A stretch of DNA of 64,000 nt. It comes from Eutypa lata (Eukaryota > Ascomycota > Sordariomycetes > Xylariales > Diatrypaceae). This document shows, piece after piece, positions 17,801 through 30,390 of the stretch (positions within the stretch are counted from its first letter, which is position 1; every line of letters starts with the position of its first letter). A program made the translations under genes and the position numbers. Where the stretch lies: NCBI GenBank assembly GCA_022661535.1, contig JAKULF010000009.1:62001-126000 (forward strand), in the 5' to 3' direction. The notes beneath the pieces were generated by a model. That model saw only the letters and a list, made by a program, of their open reading frames with translations, was not told where the DNA came from and ran no database searches.

Positions 17801-18588
17801 TTACTTTTATAACTTCTTTATAATACGTAAATATAAAAAGTTAAAAAATAACTTTTTTATTAAAATTTTAAATCTTTTAATTAATAAATTTTAAAAAATA
17901 AAAATTCATTAAAAAAAGTTTATTAAAAATTTAAAAATAAACAATTATTAATAATAAATTTAAAAACTAAATAAAATTATAACCTTTTAATCGTAACTTT
18001 AACATTAAAAAAAATCTTAACTTTATAATATAATAATAAAAAATAAAGTAATTATATATATTTCGTTATATATAACTTATAATCTTAATGTTTAAACTTT
18101 AATAATTTATACGATTATTAATAATAATAAAATTAACTTTTTTTAACTTCGTAATAACTTTAATATATTTCTTTTTTCGTTTTTTATAATTAAATATTAT
18201 ATTAAAAATATTAATTTTTATATTAAATATAAATATAATTATATTCGATATAAATAACCTTTTAATATCGTTATTTAATAAAGTAAACGTATTAATTAAA
18301 ACGTAAATTATTTTAATAAAAGTTAAATTCGTTTTTAAAATAACGTTATTAACGAAGATTTTTTAAAAATACTTTTATATTTTTTTTAAATGCTTTTATT
18401 TAATATACTTATTTCCTTTTACGATTATTTAAGAACTAACAATTCGTAAAAAAAAAATTTAAATTTAAAACTTAAAATTTTTTACTTTTTTAAAATTAAA
18501 AGAAAAAAAAAAAATAAAAAAAATCTTTATTATTATTATTAAACGAAAATGTTAATTCCTTATAAATTAAAGAAAATTTATAACTAAA

Positions 18589-18732
18589 CGAAATAATTTA
18601 AAAAGATATATTAATAAAGCTAAACGAAATAACTTAAAAAAGCGCATTATTAAAATTAAACGAAATAACTTAAAAAAGCGCATTATTAAAATTAAACGAA
18701 ACAACTTAAAAAAATACATTAATAAAGTTTAA
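18589..18732. repeat. Four tandem 36-bp units inside element 1
   Basis: Units start at 18589, 18625, 18661 and 18697, each opening CGAAA(T/C)AA and ending near TAAA. Units 2 and 3 are identical and the outer units carry substitutions. A period of exactly 12 codons suggests a former coding repeat that survives RIP as a fossil. Confidence 0.85.
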
Positions 18733-21700
18733 CGAAATAAAAATAAATATTTCATTTATAATAAAAAATCAAATAAGTTTTAAAGATTTTTTTAATAATT
18801 AAAAAATAATTTAATTTTAAAAAAAAAAAGTAAATCGCTTTTTTTTTTTAATTACACGAGTTTCGAAAAAAATATATTCTTTTTTAATATTTAAATTCGT
18901 TATATAAGGAAAAAACGAACGAAAAAAAAACAAAATTATAAAAGAATTTTCCTTAAAATAAACCTTAATAATACCTTTTAACGCAAAACGAAAAAATAAA
19001 AAAAAATCGTTAATAAACTTAAACTTAATAATAACCTTTTTTTCGAAAAAAAATTTAAAAACGAAACGTTTAAAACGAAAAGATTTATTCGAAGTTTTAA
19101 AGCCGAAAAATAAACGAAAAAAAAGCCTTTTTATTTTTAATTTCTTTTAATATTTAATTACTTTTTAATTTTTATAATTAATTTCATTAAAAATCTTTTT
19201 TCTTTTAAAAAAATCTTTAAAAAACAACGTATTTACGATCGTATTAAACTTTTTTTATACTTTTTTTAACTTATATTTATAATTATAATAATAACCTTTT
19301 TTCTTTCGAAATATAATAAAAAGTAATTCCTTTAAACTCGAAAAAAAAAAAGCGTTAAAAATTAATTTCGCAAGCTTTTAAACCGATTTTAAGTTTTTCA
19401 ATAACGAGTTATTTAAAACCATTTTTCGAAATGCTTTAATAAAATGTTTTTAAAGTATAATAAAAAAAAACAAATTCGAAAAAAAAGCAAAATCTTTAAA
19501 AAAAAAACGAATTTAAAAAAAAAGCGAAATTATAAGTTATTTCTTTAAACTTATTATTTAATTTTAAATTTTAATAAAAGAAAAATTTTAATAATAAAAA
19601 AAAAAATATAAAAAAAAAAAATAATAAAATAAAATAAATAAAAAAAAAAAAATTAAAAAAAACCTTTTAAAATTTTTATTTAATAATAAAAACTATATAT
19701 AAGTATAAAGTACTTTTTAATAAATGCGTTTTTTTTAAAATAATAAAATAAAATAAATATATAAAGTATATATTTTTTTTCGTAATATATATATACGTTT
19801 TATAACATTTTATTAATTAATAAAAGAATAATAAAAGAAGATTATTTAACTTTTTTAATAAATATTAAAACTTAATACGTTTTTTATATAATAAGTTTTA
19901 AAAAAGTAAAGTAAACTTAATAAAAAATTTAAAATATTTAATTTGAAATATAAAAAACTTAAGTTAATTTTCGTAATAATTATATAATAAAGTAAGTTTT
20001 TTATTAAATTATAAAAGTTTAAACGTAAAACGATTAAATCGTAAATTAATAATAAACGAATTAATTTATTTTAAACTTAATTTTAATCGTTTACTTTTTT
20101 AAAAAAAAAAAACAAAATTATTAATTTAAATTTTAAAGGTTTTTAAATTATAAATTAATTTACGATTAAACTTAATTTTTTTAATATTAAAGCGAATATA
20201 TTCGTAATAATATTATAAATAAATTATATATTAAACGATAAATTTACGAATTTATTTATTTAAAAAGAATAAAAAGTTTAAAAATATTAATATAAAACGA
20301 AAATTATTAATTTTTTATAAAAAGTAATATTATTTAAAATAATTAACGAGTAAATAATCGTAAAAAATTTCGAAAAAAAACCATTTAAAAAATTATACAT
20401 AATAAATATTTACTTTTATTATAATTTATAAAATTTTTATATTTTATTATTTAAGTTTCGACGAAGTTTTAATAAAAATTAAATTAATAATTTTTTTTAA
20501 AACTTATTAAATAATTTTAATAAAAACTTTAATTAAGCTAAAATTATAATAAAAATTTAATAAATCATTTAAAACCGTTATACTTTTTTTATATAAATAA
20601 TTATATAATTTTTAAAAAATAAAAGCTTTATTAAAATTAAAATAAAAAATAAATAATAAAGTGTTAATTATATTAATTTATTTATTAAAACATTTAATAA
20701 TTTCCTTTATAAAAATAAAAGTAATAAAAAAAGTTTAATTATAATAATTAAAATAATAAATAATAATAAAGAAGTATTAAAAACTTCTTTTTAAAATAAA
20801 AAAAAAATTAATAAAATCGTTAATTATAAATTATAAAAATACGTAAACGATTATTAATTATAAAAATATAAAAGGTTTAATTAAATTATAATATTTATAC
20901 GATAAATAATTAATAATATAATTAATAATATTTTTAATTATTTTAAATTAAAACATAAATTAATTTAAACGTTAAATAATAATAATAAATAAAAAATGTT
21001 TTATTTTATTATAAACTTTATAAAAAGCGACCGAAATCTTTAATTTATAAAAACATTATCTTTAAACTTCTTTATAAAGTTATTTAAAAACGTTATTTTT
21101 AAATTTATATTATTTAACTTTATTAAAAAAAACTCGTTTTCGTATTTTATTTATATAATTAATTATTTTATTTTTAAATATGTTATATATATTAATATAT
21201 TAATTATTAAACTTTTATAAAATTTGAAAAAAACATAATATAATAAAAAAAACGTTAAAAAATTTAAATAAAAAAAAATTTTCGTTTAATAAAAATTAAA
21301 AGTTATTAAATAAATTTAACTAAGTTTAAAAAGATTTTAATATAATAAAAAAAAATTTAATAAAATGTTTAAATAAATAATTAATTTTATTAAAGCGCTT
21401 AAATTATAATAACTTTTTTAATATTTTAATATATTTATTTACGTCGTTTTTTTAAATTCATTTATTTTAAAAGAAAAGATTGCTAAAATTATAAATTAAA
21501 ATATTATTTTTATAATTATTATTAAAAAATATAATACGTAATAATATATTTACGATTTTATTTTAAATATTTTTAATGTAATAAATTCGTACGTTTAAAA
21601 ATTAAAGTTTAAATGCTTATTTTATATATATATTTTTTACGTTTAACGAATTAATAAATTAAATAAAAAGTTTATAATTTATATAAATAATAAAAAGCAT

Positions 21701-24700
21701 TTAAGCTTTAAAAAAATAATTATAACGATGATAAAATTTAAAAATAATATATAACTTTCGCTTATAAATATTATAATTACGTTAAATTTTCGTAAAAACG
21801 AAATTATTATAAATTAAAAGCTTAATTATTTCTTTTTGTTTTTATATAATAAAGCATTTTTTAATAAATTTAAAAGCATTTAAATACATTTTAATAAATA
21901 AATTAAACGTATAATTATATATATTTACGATCGTAAAAAAAAGTTTTTTTAAAAGTTTAAACGATAAAGCTTTAATTTTATTTCATTTCCATTTAACATT
22001 TTTAATTAATCGATTTAAAAATCGAATAATTTTTATATAATTTTTAATTTAACGATGCGTTAAATTAAAAGTATTTAAAAATACTTTTATTTTTATTTAA
22101 TTTTAAAAAATAAATTAAATTTTTAATTTATTAACTTTTTTAATCTTAATATTTAATCTTTTATAAATTTTATATAAAATATTAATAATTATAACTTTAT
22201 TAAAGCTAAATTGTATTTTTTTAAAAAAAAAACGTAAGTTAATTTATAATAATTAAAAAAGAAAATAATTTTTAATAAACATTTATTATTTATTAAAATT
22301 AAAATATATAACGAAAATATTATTAATATAAAAAGTTAACGAAAAAATAATAAAAAAACTTTTAAAAGTTATTATAAATAACTTAAGCTATAATTTTAAA
22401 ATAAAATTAAAAATAATTATTATTAATTTAATAAAAAAAAATTTAATAAATTATAATTCTTAAAGTATTTAAATAAATTATAATTAAAGAAAATCGAATA
22501 TTTTAAAAGTAAAATAATAATAATAAAAAGAATAAATTCCGATTATTTAATAATTATATTTAAAGTTAAAAATAAAGTATAATTTAATTTTTAAATATAA
22601 TAAATACTTATATATATTAAACAAAAGCGTAATATTAATATTAAAAATATTTTTTTTAACATTTCGATAATTAAAAATAAAGTACGGTTTAATTTACGAA
22701 TTTAACTTAATAATATTTTGGTTTTTATTAATTAAAATAAATTAAATAGCTTAATTTAATAATTTATTATTTATTATAATATAAAGTTTATATATATTAA
22801 CGTTTATTTTTTTTTAAATTAATTTATTAAATTAATACTTTTAAAAAACGAATTAATGTTTTCTTTTTAACTTGTTTTAAAGCGAAATGTTTAATTTAAG
22901 TTTTATTTAATATTAAAAGAAATTCGTAAAAAAAAATTTTAAAATAAACGAAGCGTTTAAAATGCAATAAGTGTAAAAAGTTTTTATAACTTTTTTTAAT
23001 AATTTAATAAATATAAAAAGGTTTAAATAAACGCTTAATGCAAAAAATCATTTTTTAATAATATTAAATAATATAATTTAATTAATAATTAATTTTTTAA
23101 TACGACGTAAAATAAAAAATATATAATTTAAATAAAAGTTATTAATAAATTTTTTAAAAAAACTTTTTATATAAATTATAACTTTATACGAAATAAGCGA
23201 ATTAATTAAAACAATTAACGATAATAAATAAAAAAATTTATAATATTAATTAAAAATTAAATTTAACGTAAAACGAAGCGTATAAATAAACGTTTAATCG
23301 TAATTATAAAAAATAAATTTAAAAAATAATTTTACTTTTATAAAAAAGAAAAAGGATTTATAACGCTTAATAATCGTAAGTTAAAATGCATTATTAATTT
23401 TATTATTTTCTTAAAATATAAATACTTTAATGATTTATTTAAGTTTATTTTAAAAATTTAATTTTTCGAATTAAAGTTAAAGTTAAACGAATTTTTATTA
23501 TTAAAAAGATTAAAGTTAATAATATTATTTTAAAAAGAAATTCGAAGATGTTTTTTCGAATTAATATTAAAATTTAAAAGGTATAACGTAATTTTATAAT
23601 AACGATAAAAGAATAAAAAAAAACCTTTTAATTTAATACGAAATTTATTAATAATTATATTTTTAATTATAAATAAGCTTTAATAAATGTTAAAAAAAGC
23701 GATGATATTTTATAATTAAAAAAGTTTTAATAACATTATGTAATTTTTAAAATAATTATATAGTTTTAAAAAACATTAAGCGGATTTTTAAATGCTTTAA
23801 ATTTTTATAATAAAAAATATAAACTTTTTTATTTTAATAAATCTTTTATTAAACGTAATAAGATTTAAACGAATAAAATTTAAGTTTTTTAAAAAACGTT
23901 TTTTTAAGCTTAATTTGTTAGTAATAAAGATAAATATTAAGTTAATATTATTACTTTAATTAATTTAAATAAAATTTTTCGAAAATATATTAATATATAT
24001 TTTATTTTCTTTTTTAAACTTAAACGTAATGTTTATACGATACGTTTTAATCGATTTAATAAAAGATTATAAAATAAAAATAAAATTAATAATAAACGTT
24101 ATAATTAAATAAAGATTTATTATATTAATATTAATATTAAACGAAGTAACGTTTAAAGTAATAATTAAAATATAATTTTAAAAAAGTTTTAAAAAAGTTA
24201 AATTATTTTTAATAATTTTTAACTTATATATTATTTAACGTTTAATTTTAATATTTCGCTTAATAAATAAATAACGAAATTATTTAATATATTTAAAATT
24301 AATTTAAAAAAAATTAATAAAATTTAAATTAATTTAAATTAATTTAATTAATTTTTAAAAATTAAACGATTTTTTTCTTTTTTATATATAAATTTCTTAA
24401 AAACTTTTTTAACGCTTTTATTTTTTAACTTTAATAATAAATAAAAAAATAATATTTAAAAGATTACGAATAAATATAATAATATTAGTTTTTTTTCGTT
24501 TTTTAATAATAAGTTTAATTATTAAATTTAAAAAATAAACAAGCTTATAAACTTTTTTTTTTAAGTTATTATTTTACTTTAAAATAAAAGTTATATTATT
24601 TAATTTAATAAAAAGAAAATAAAAATTAAAATTTTATATATTAATTTAAAAAATAAAAGAAGATAAATATTTTAAAAACGTAAAAATAAAAATAAAAGTA

Positions 24701-25324
24701 TTATTTTTCGAAATAAAAATGTTCGTAATAATACGTTAATAAATTAAATTATTAATTTGTAAATTTTTAACGAATTTAAATTACGTTTATTTATAATATT
24801 CGAAAAATAATTTAATTAATTTCGAGTTTAATTAACTTTATATAAAAACGTTTAATATATTTAATTATAAATAAATTAAAGCTTTAATATAAGTTATTTT
24901 TTATAATTAAAAATGCTTTTTAATAATATAATTTAAAAAGAAATAATTAAGTTTTTTATATGAAAAATAAACTTTTTTATATAAAAATAACGATTAAATA
25001 TTATTAATAAATAAATAAATAAAAGTTTTTCGAAAAAGTAAACGTTAAGTAAAATTTAAGTTTTTAATTAAAATAATACGAAATAAAAGAAATCGTATAA
25101 TTTAAAAGAAATTACTTTTTTCGTTACGTTTACTTTTCGTTATACGATTATAATTTAAGTTTTATTTACGATAAATTAAAGGTTTAAATTATTATTAAAA
25201 AAATTATTATTAAAAAAATTATTAAAAAAGAAATTATTATTAAATAAATTATTATCGAAAAAGTTATTAAAAAATAAATTATTATAAAAAAATAAATTAT
25301 TAAATAAATTATTATTAAAAAAAA

Positions 25325-25387
25325 GCAAATTATTATTAAATAAAAGCAAATTATTATTAAATAAAAGTAAGTTATTATTAAATAAAA
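25325..25387. repeat. Three tandem 21-bp units inside element 1
   Basis: Units start at 25325, 25346 and 25367. The first two are identical (GCAAATTATTATT plus AAATAAAA) and the third has GTAAG at its start. Looser related units extend left to about 25190 and a partial unit follows. The period is seven codons, as in a former coding repeat. Confidence 0.8.
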
Positions 25388-27263
25388 GTAAGTTATTAAT
25401 AATAAAAAAAAAAATTTAAATTTTTTAAAGTTAAAAAAAAATAAATATACGTAAAGAATTTAAAATATACGTCGTAAAATAAGTTTATTTTAAATAACGT
25501 AATAAGTTAAAAGTTAAATAAACTCGTAAATTTTAAAATTAAAAAAAAGAAATAATAATTAAAAAAAACTTAATTAAAAGAAAAATTTATTTAATTAATA
25601 ATATATTTTTTTATTATTTTATATTTTATAACTTTAATATTAAATTTCTTAATAATCGTTTTTTTATTAATTATATATTAATAATTTTATATAACTTTAT
25701 AAGTAATTTATAAAATAAATAAATTACGATTATTTTTATTAATAATTTTACGATGTAAAATTAAATTTTATAAATTGTTTATAAACTTAATTATTAATAT
25801 TTAAAATATATTTATTTTTAAAAAAGTTATAAAATTAATAAAGTTTATAATAAAATCTTTAAATAAATTTTTTATTTTTATACGTTTAAAAAAAATAACG
25901 GTTTAAATATAATAAGTTATTAATAATTTATTTTTTTATTATAATAAATCGTTTATATTAATAATTAAACGATTATTTAAATTATTTATTAATTTTATAA
26001 AAAATTAATTTTTTAAAGTTATTTTTATAATTTATAAATTAATCGATATAATTACATTTTATTAAACGCGATTTAAAATAACTTTAACGATTAAATTATT
26101 ATTTAAAAAAATAATTATTTCGTTAATGCATTATATATTAATAACTTATAAAATAAAAAAGATTAAAAATTAATTATTAAAATAATTAATATGTTTAAAC
26201 TTTTATTTTAAATAAGCGATTTATTAAACGATTAATTTATTATTATTAAATTTATTATACGTTTTAAAATTAAAAATAACATTTTATAATACGTTTCGTT
26301 TAATTATAAATAATCGATTTACGTAATAAGTTTTTAAAATAAAAGGAAAGTTATAAAGTAATAATTATAAAAATATAATATAATTAATTTTAATTACGTT
26401 ATTTTATTAATTTTAAAATCGTACGTTTTTTAATGTTAAAAATATATATATATATAAATTAAATAAATTAAAAACGAAAATTAAATAAAACGAAAATTAT
26501 GAAAATAAAAGTTTAAATTAATTAATTTAATAAAAATTATTTAAGAAAAAGTTAAAGGATAATATAATATTAAAAAAAACGTATTTAATAAAGTTTTTAA
26601 AATGAATATTTTTTTCTTTAATTAAACTTTATTTTTTTAAATAAAGTTTATTAATAACGTTAAAATGTAATTTTTAATAACTTTATAATTTAAAGTTTAA
26701 CTTAACGGTTAAAAAAAGGTTAAAATTGCTTAAATAACGATAATAAAAAGGAAAAAAATAAAATAGCTTTTATAAAAGTTATTAATTTTAATTAATTTAT
26801 ATATTTAAAATAATTTTATAAAAATTAATTAATTTACGAACGTTTTAAACGTTATAAAATATATTAAGATATTATTTAAAAAATAATAACGAAAGGCTTT
26901 TTATTAATTTTTAATTTTAATAATTTAAAATAAACGAATTTTAAAATAAAACGTTTTTTAAATTAACGGTAAATATAAAAAAATAAATTATAATTATAAT
27001 AAAAACTTTTAATAAAAAAAAAAAATTATAAAAAAAATAACTTTTAAAAATAATTAATAATAAAAAATTTATTAAAATAACGAGATATTTAAATGTAATT
27101 ATAAAACGTAATTTAATCGTAAATAAATTAATATAACTTTAACGATTAAAACCGTTTTTAAAAATTAAGTTTTAAAAAAAATAAAAATAAATGTAAATAA
27201 TGTTATAATTAATTATAAAAGTTTAAAGGTTAAACGAGCGGTTAATTCCGTATACACCGTATT

Positions 27264-27401
27264 AAAAAAGTAAAAAAACGTATAATGTAAATAGTTATTA
27301 TATTATATTCTTAACAAGCTAACCATGCCACGGTCGAGAGCTAACTATAAATAGGTATATCCCTACGTGACCTAATAGGGTGGATCTCACTCCCCCGAAC
27401 A
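27264..27401. repeat. Right terminal repeat (LTR) of element 1
   Basis: 138-bp partner of 14752-14889. Here the inner (5') part is damaged by G-to-A changes and the outer part is intact, ending CCCCCGAACA just before the CCCGG duplication. The retained TATAAATAGG motif could have served as a promoter element. Confidence 0.85.
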
Positions 27402-27406
27402 CCCGG
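27402..27406. repeat. Target-site duplication CCCGG, right of element 1
   Basis: Exact copy of 14747-14751. The sequence after it, GTCTGGGTTGTATGGGG, continues the interrupted 88-bp repeat unit. Confidence 0.85.
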
Positions 27407-27640
27407 GTCTGGGTTGTATGGGGCAATGCACCTACGTGGGTCTGCACCTAGGAAACCGGGCCCGCCACCCAAAAGTAAGGCTGGGAATTCCCCAGCCCCA
27501 GCTTATATGGTGAGATAAGGTTTCCTGGCCCCCCAACCAGAACTCTATAAATCCCCGCGAGGGTAGGGCTAGGAAATATTTACCCCCTACTTTAGGTGGG
27601 CATTTAAAGGTTTCCGGCCCATACTCAACCAGATAATAAA
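27407..27640. repeat. Palindromic 88-bp repeat cluster 2, right part
   Basis: Continuation of the array split by element 1, with about 2.5 units. It includes AGGCTGGGAATTCCCCAGCC (27477-27496) and the second-type hairpins at about 27431-27458 (G-rich centre) and 27522-27545 (C-rich centre). Confidence 0.75.
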
Positions 27641-28989
27641 ATCCGCTCACCTCGATCAAGGGCAGAGAAATTGCAGCGGCTTTAAGACATGATATCATGA
27701 TGCCCTCTGTCGTCTAATAGTCGTTGATAACCGCCACTGCGCGGGTTACTCGTAGCGCAGATTGGGCATGTTAGTGGTGTCAAGTAGATGTTCTTCCTTA
27801 TTGAGTATCATTGCCCTGGGAGCTTCACTGATACTCCATTAGGTAGAGCATGGCGCATAGTGACGTTCTTTAATATGAGGCTATGGCCAATAATCGTGAG
27901 CGCTTACCAACGACACCCCCGACAGGTCCACCACTTCCACTTTGGGATCCGGGTATTAACGTGGAGTACATCAGCGAAGCAGCCGGTGCGCGTGACCTCA
28001 CAGGTACCAAGCCAATGCGGTGTAGAGTCGGGTCGCTCTTGAGCGAGACGGAGGGTATAGATGAGGCCAAGGGTCACGTTTAAAAACGAGACCGGTCAAC
28101 CTGGAAAAACCATGATCTATAACAGGTCCTCATGTGGTTATGTACGTGTGCGTGTGCATGTGTGTGTGTGACCTGACTGTTCTTTCCAGGTGTCCTCCAG
28201 TTACCCAGCTTGGAATATTATGATCTTACTGTTGCGTCCGACTCCTCTTCCCCTGTTACAATGAAAGAGGCCAGCTCAAATATTGGATGGAAGTGAAGAA
28301 GAGAGAACCCGCCGCAACGGTTACGCCGGTCATAGCTTGATATATCTGCCACTGCCACTGGCACTTAGTTTTAAATTCAGATGTCAAACTTCATTCCTTC
28401 AGTTATCCAAATTACTTACTCCTATTCTCCCAGTGTTTCACGGCCTAGGGTAAAGTCACCACAGCTTGATTCTTATAACATCCTGCAGAATGCACACGGA
28501 CCTCTGCGCACCGTCACTTATGGGTATTCGATAGCGATGGACCTGTTAAGGGTCGGTTCCGGTCAGCTGTTAATCATGGGACTGTCGCCATATTAGGTAG
28601 CATAGTTCTATACATGCCGAGCTAAAGTTTCACTGCCATCACGAGCTTATGAATTTCCTGTTGCGACCTGGTATTCGTCTGTGTCTAGCCAAACCCGGAT
28701 GTAGTCAGATGTTCGCCTGGCTTCCTTCTGTGGTTTCTTGAACTGGCTACCACTTGGTTTCTCCTCTCTTTAACAGTTTGCGACATCGTGATGTGGAGAG
28801 AGACATTAATATCCCACATACCTCTATTGGGGGTCATCAAGGAAAGTTGCATCTGCTACCTGAATGTCGCCTAATGGTCGCATGAGCTGAGATTACTTGA
28901 GCCTTGCCTTTTGCACAGGTAGCTATCCAGGAAATGTCTGGCTCTAGCGAGAATTTTTAGGTTGCTGGTCCTCGAGAAATCCCAAATGT
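27641..28989. other. Intergenic sequence, no gene seen
   Basis: Moderate-GC DNA with a short GT/GC-rich dinucleotide run near 28143-28170. The overlapping small open frames at 27788-28083 and 28381-28596 lack recognisable motifs. An 18-bp exact match to the NRPS (10810-10827) occurs at 28499-28516. Confidence 0.5.
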
Positions 28990-29225
28990 GCAAACAATCT
29001 ACGACTAGGAAATGTCTAGGTTTGGTTTATGTGCAGAATCCCGATTCCAAGGTGGGGTGCCAAAATCCCGGAATGCGCTAGCAATTCAGGCCTGGGAATT
29101 CCCTGGCCTTCCACTGGCGGGTAGATCCGGACTGGTAGGTGGGGGGCTAGCAACCTGAATTGCGCTAACAACCCAGGCCCAGGAAATTCCTAGCCTGGTT
29201 TATATGGGGAAAAGGGGGTTCATGG
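28990..29225. repeat. Palindromic 88-bp repeat cluster 3
   Basis: About 2.7 degenerate units, with first-type hairpins at about 28998 (CTAGGAAATGTCTAG), 29088 (GGCCTGGGAATTCCCTGGCC) and 29176, ending in GGTTTATATGGGG near 29211. Confidence 0.7.
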
Positions 29226-30059
29226 ATCTTATAATAATTCTTTAATGTGCTGCCCGAAAATCCCCACGCATGCGCACCGTGGTATTGAGCGACTTGACGA
29301 TTAGATTATGAGGTGCATTATTCTATTATTGCCTTATTTGCCACTTTAATTATGCGCCCTCAATAGAACGCTGACGGTTTACTACTAGTGACCTACTTGA
29401 CTATACAGCGCCTATCATGCCACCGGAAGTACTCCGTGCATGCGTACTAGCTATGGTGGTTCAGACCGGATAGGAGATGCCAACATGGGATTAACATTCA
29501 GATTTGTACATCTGCTTCACCACGATCTCTTGAGGAGAGCGCTCGGCTATGACGTCGATCCTCTACCTATAGTGCAAGATCAACAGTCCTAGCTCTAGTT
29601 GCCCGCAACTGCACTTCATTCTCATGCGATTAATCAACTACTCAAACCTCTTGTTAGAGTTATGCCCTACCTTTATAAATCCAATACCAAAGTCCCGTTG
29701 AAGCCTATCTTTCTAATTACTCGTTAAATGCCGTCTTTTTTCTTTTTCAGTGCCGGATTCCGGATTCCGGATCCCGGCCCCGGACACCGAGCCAAGCACC
29801 GAGCCAAGCACTGAGCTCTAGCCTCTTCTCGAACTTCCGAATCAGATGCGTGTGCCTATGTCACAGCGAGTGGAGTGCTCGAATAACTGTACCACCACTC
29901 TATCTCAACACGATATAAGATAGTCCCGTCCCATGTGGTGGAATATGTGGGCGTTATGCCAACGTCAACAGCCTCAGATCTATTCAGCACCAGGAATACC
30001 TATCCCGGCGTCCCGCCAATGAAGGGCGCCCAAGCCCGGAGAGGTCTTGAGTGTCGCAT
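29226..30059. other. Intergenic sequence with small simple repeats
   Basis: No gene seen. It contains a GATTCCG-type direct repeat near 29754-29775 and about 2.3 copies of a 12-bp unit (CACCGAGCCAAG) near 29787-29815. Confidence 0.5.
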
Positions 30060-30390
30060 TAGGAGATTTCCTACGCTTAATTTGGTAGGCATCTTAGCTT
30101 TTTAGGTGAGGGCTAGAAACCGTTATTTGGCCGTATAAAGCAGCGCTAGGGAATTTCCAGCCCCTCGGTTGGTGGGGAAATTGACATCTCTGGGTGGGGT
30201 ACTGGAAAGCCTTATCTTGCCACGTAAACCGCGACCAGGAAGTTCCTGGCCGTGGTCTAGTAGCGGACTCTAGGTTGCTGGGTTGGGGGCTAGGAAACCT
30301 TGTTTACCACATAAACCAGGGCTGGGAAATCCCTAGCCCCTTTCTGCTAGTGCAATCCGGATTTCTAGACCTTCACCAAGAAAACCTACA
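30060..30390. repeat. Palindromic 88-bp repeat cluster 4 (about 3.7 units)
   Basis: Clear phased units begin at 30131 (CCGTATAAAG), 30220 (CCACGTAAAC) and 30307 (CCACATAAAC), spaced 89 and 87 bp, with a partial unit before. The hairpins GACCAGGAAGTTCCTGGCC and AGGGCTGGGAAATCCCTAGC are well preserved. Confidence 0.85.

Larger units (their letters stand above)
14752..27401. mobile_element. LTR-type retroelement 1, 12.65 kb, destroyed by RIP
   Basis: Direct terminal repeats of 138 bp (14752-14889 and 27264-27401) flanked by a CCCGG duplication define an integrated element. The interior is almost entirely A+T, with CA and TG very rare but CG retained (TTCG, AACG, ACGT). This is the signature of fungal repeat-induced point mutation, not of CpG decay. 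No open frame above 60 codons survives, so the coding content and superfamily cannot be read. Short in-phase tandem repeats at 18589-18732 and 25325-25387 suggest former coding sequence. The size is large and the terminal repeats short for a fungal Gypsy or Copia element, so nesting inside it is possible. Direction of transcription is unknown. Confidence 0.85.

Noticed and set aside
14890..27263. AT-rich block as centromere, mitochondrial insert or plasmid DNA
   Set aside because: It is bounded by direct terminal repeats and a target-site duplication, and the LTR copies differ only by RIP-type transitions, so it is an inserted element.
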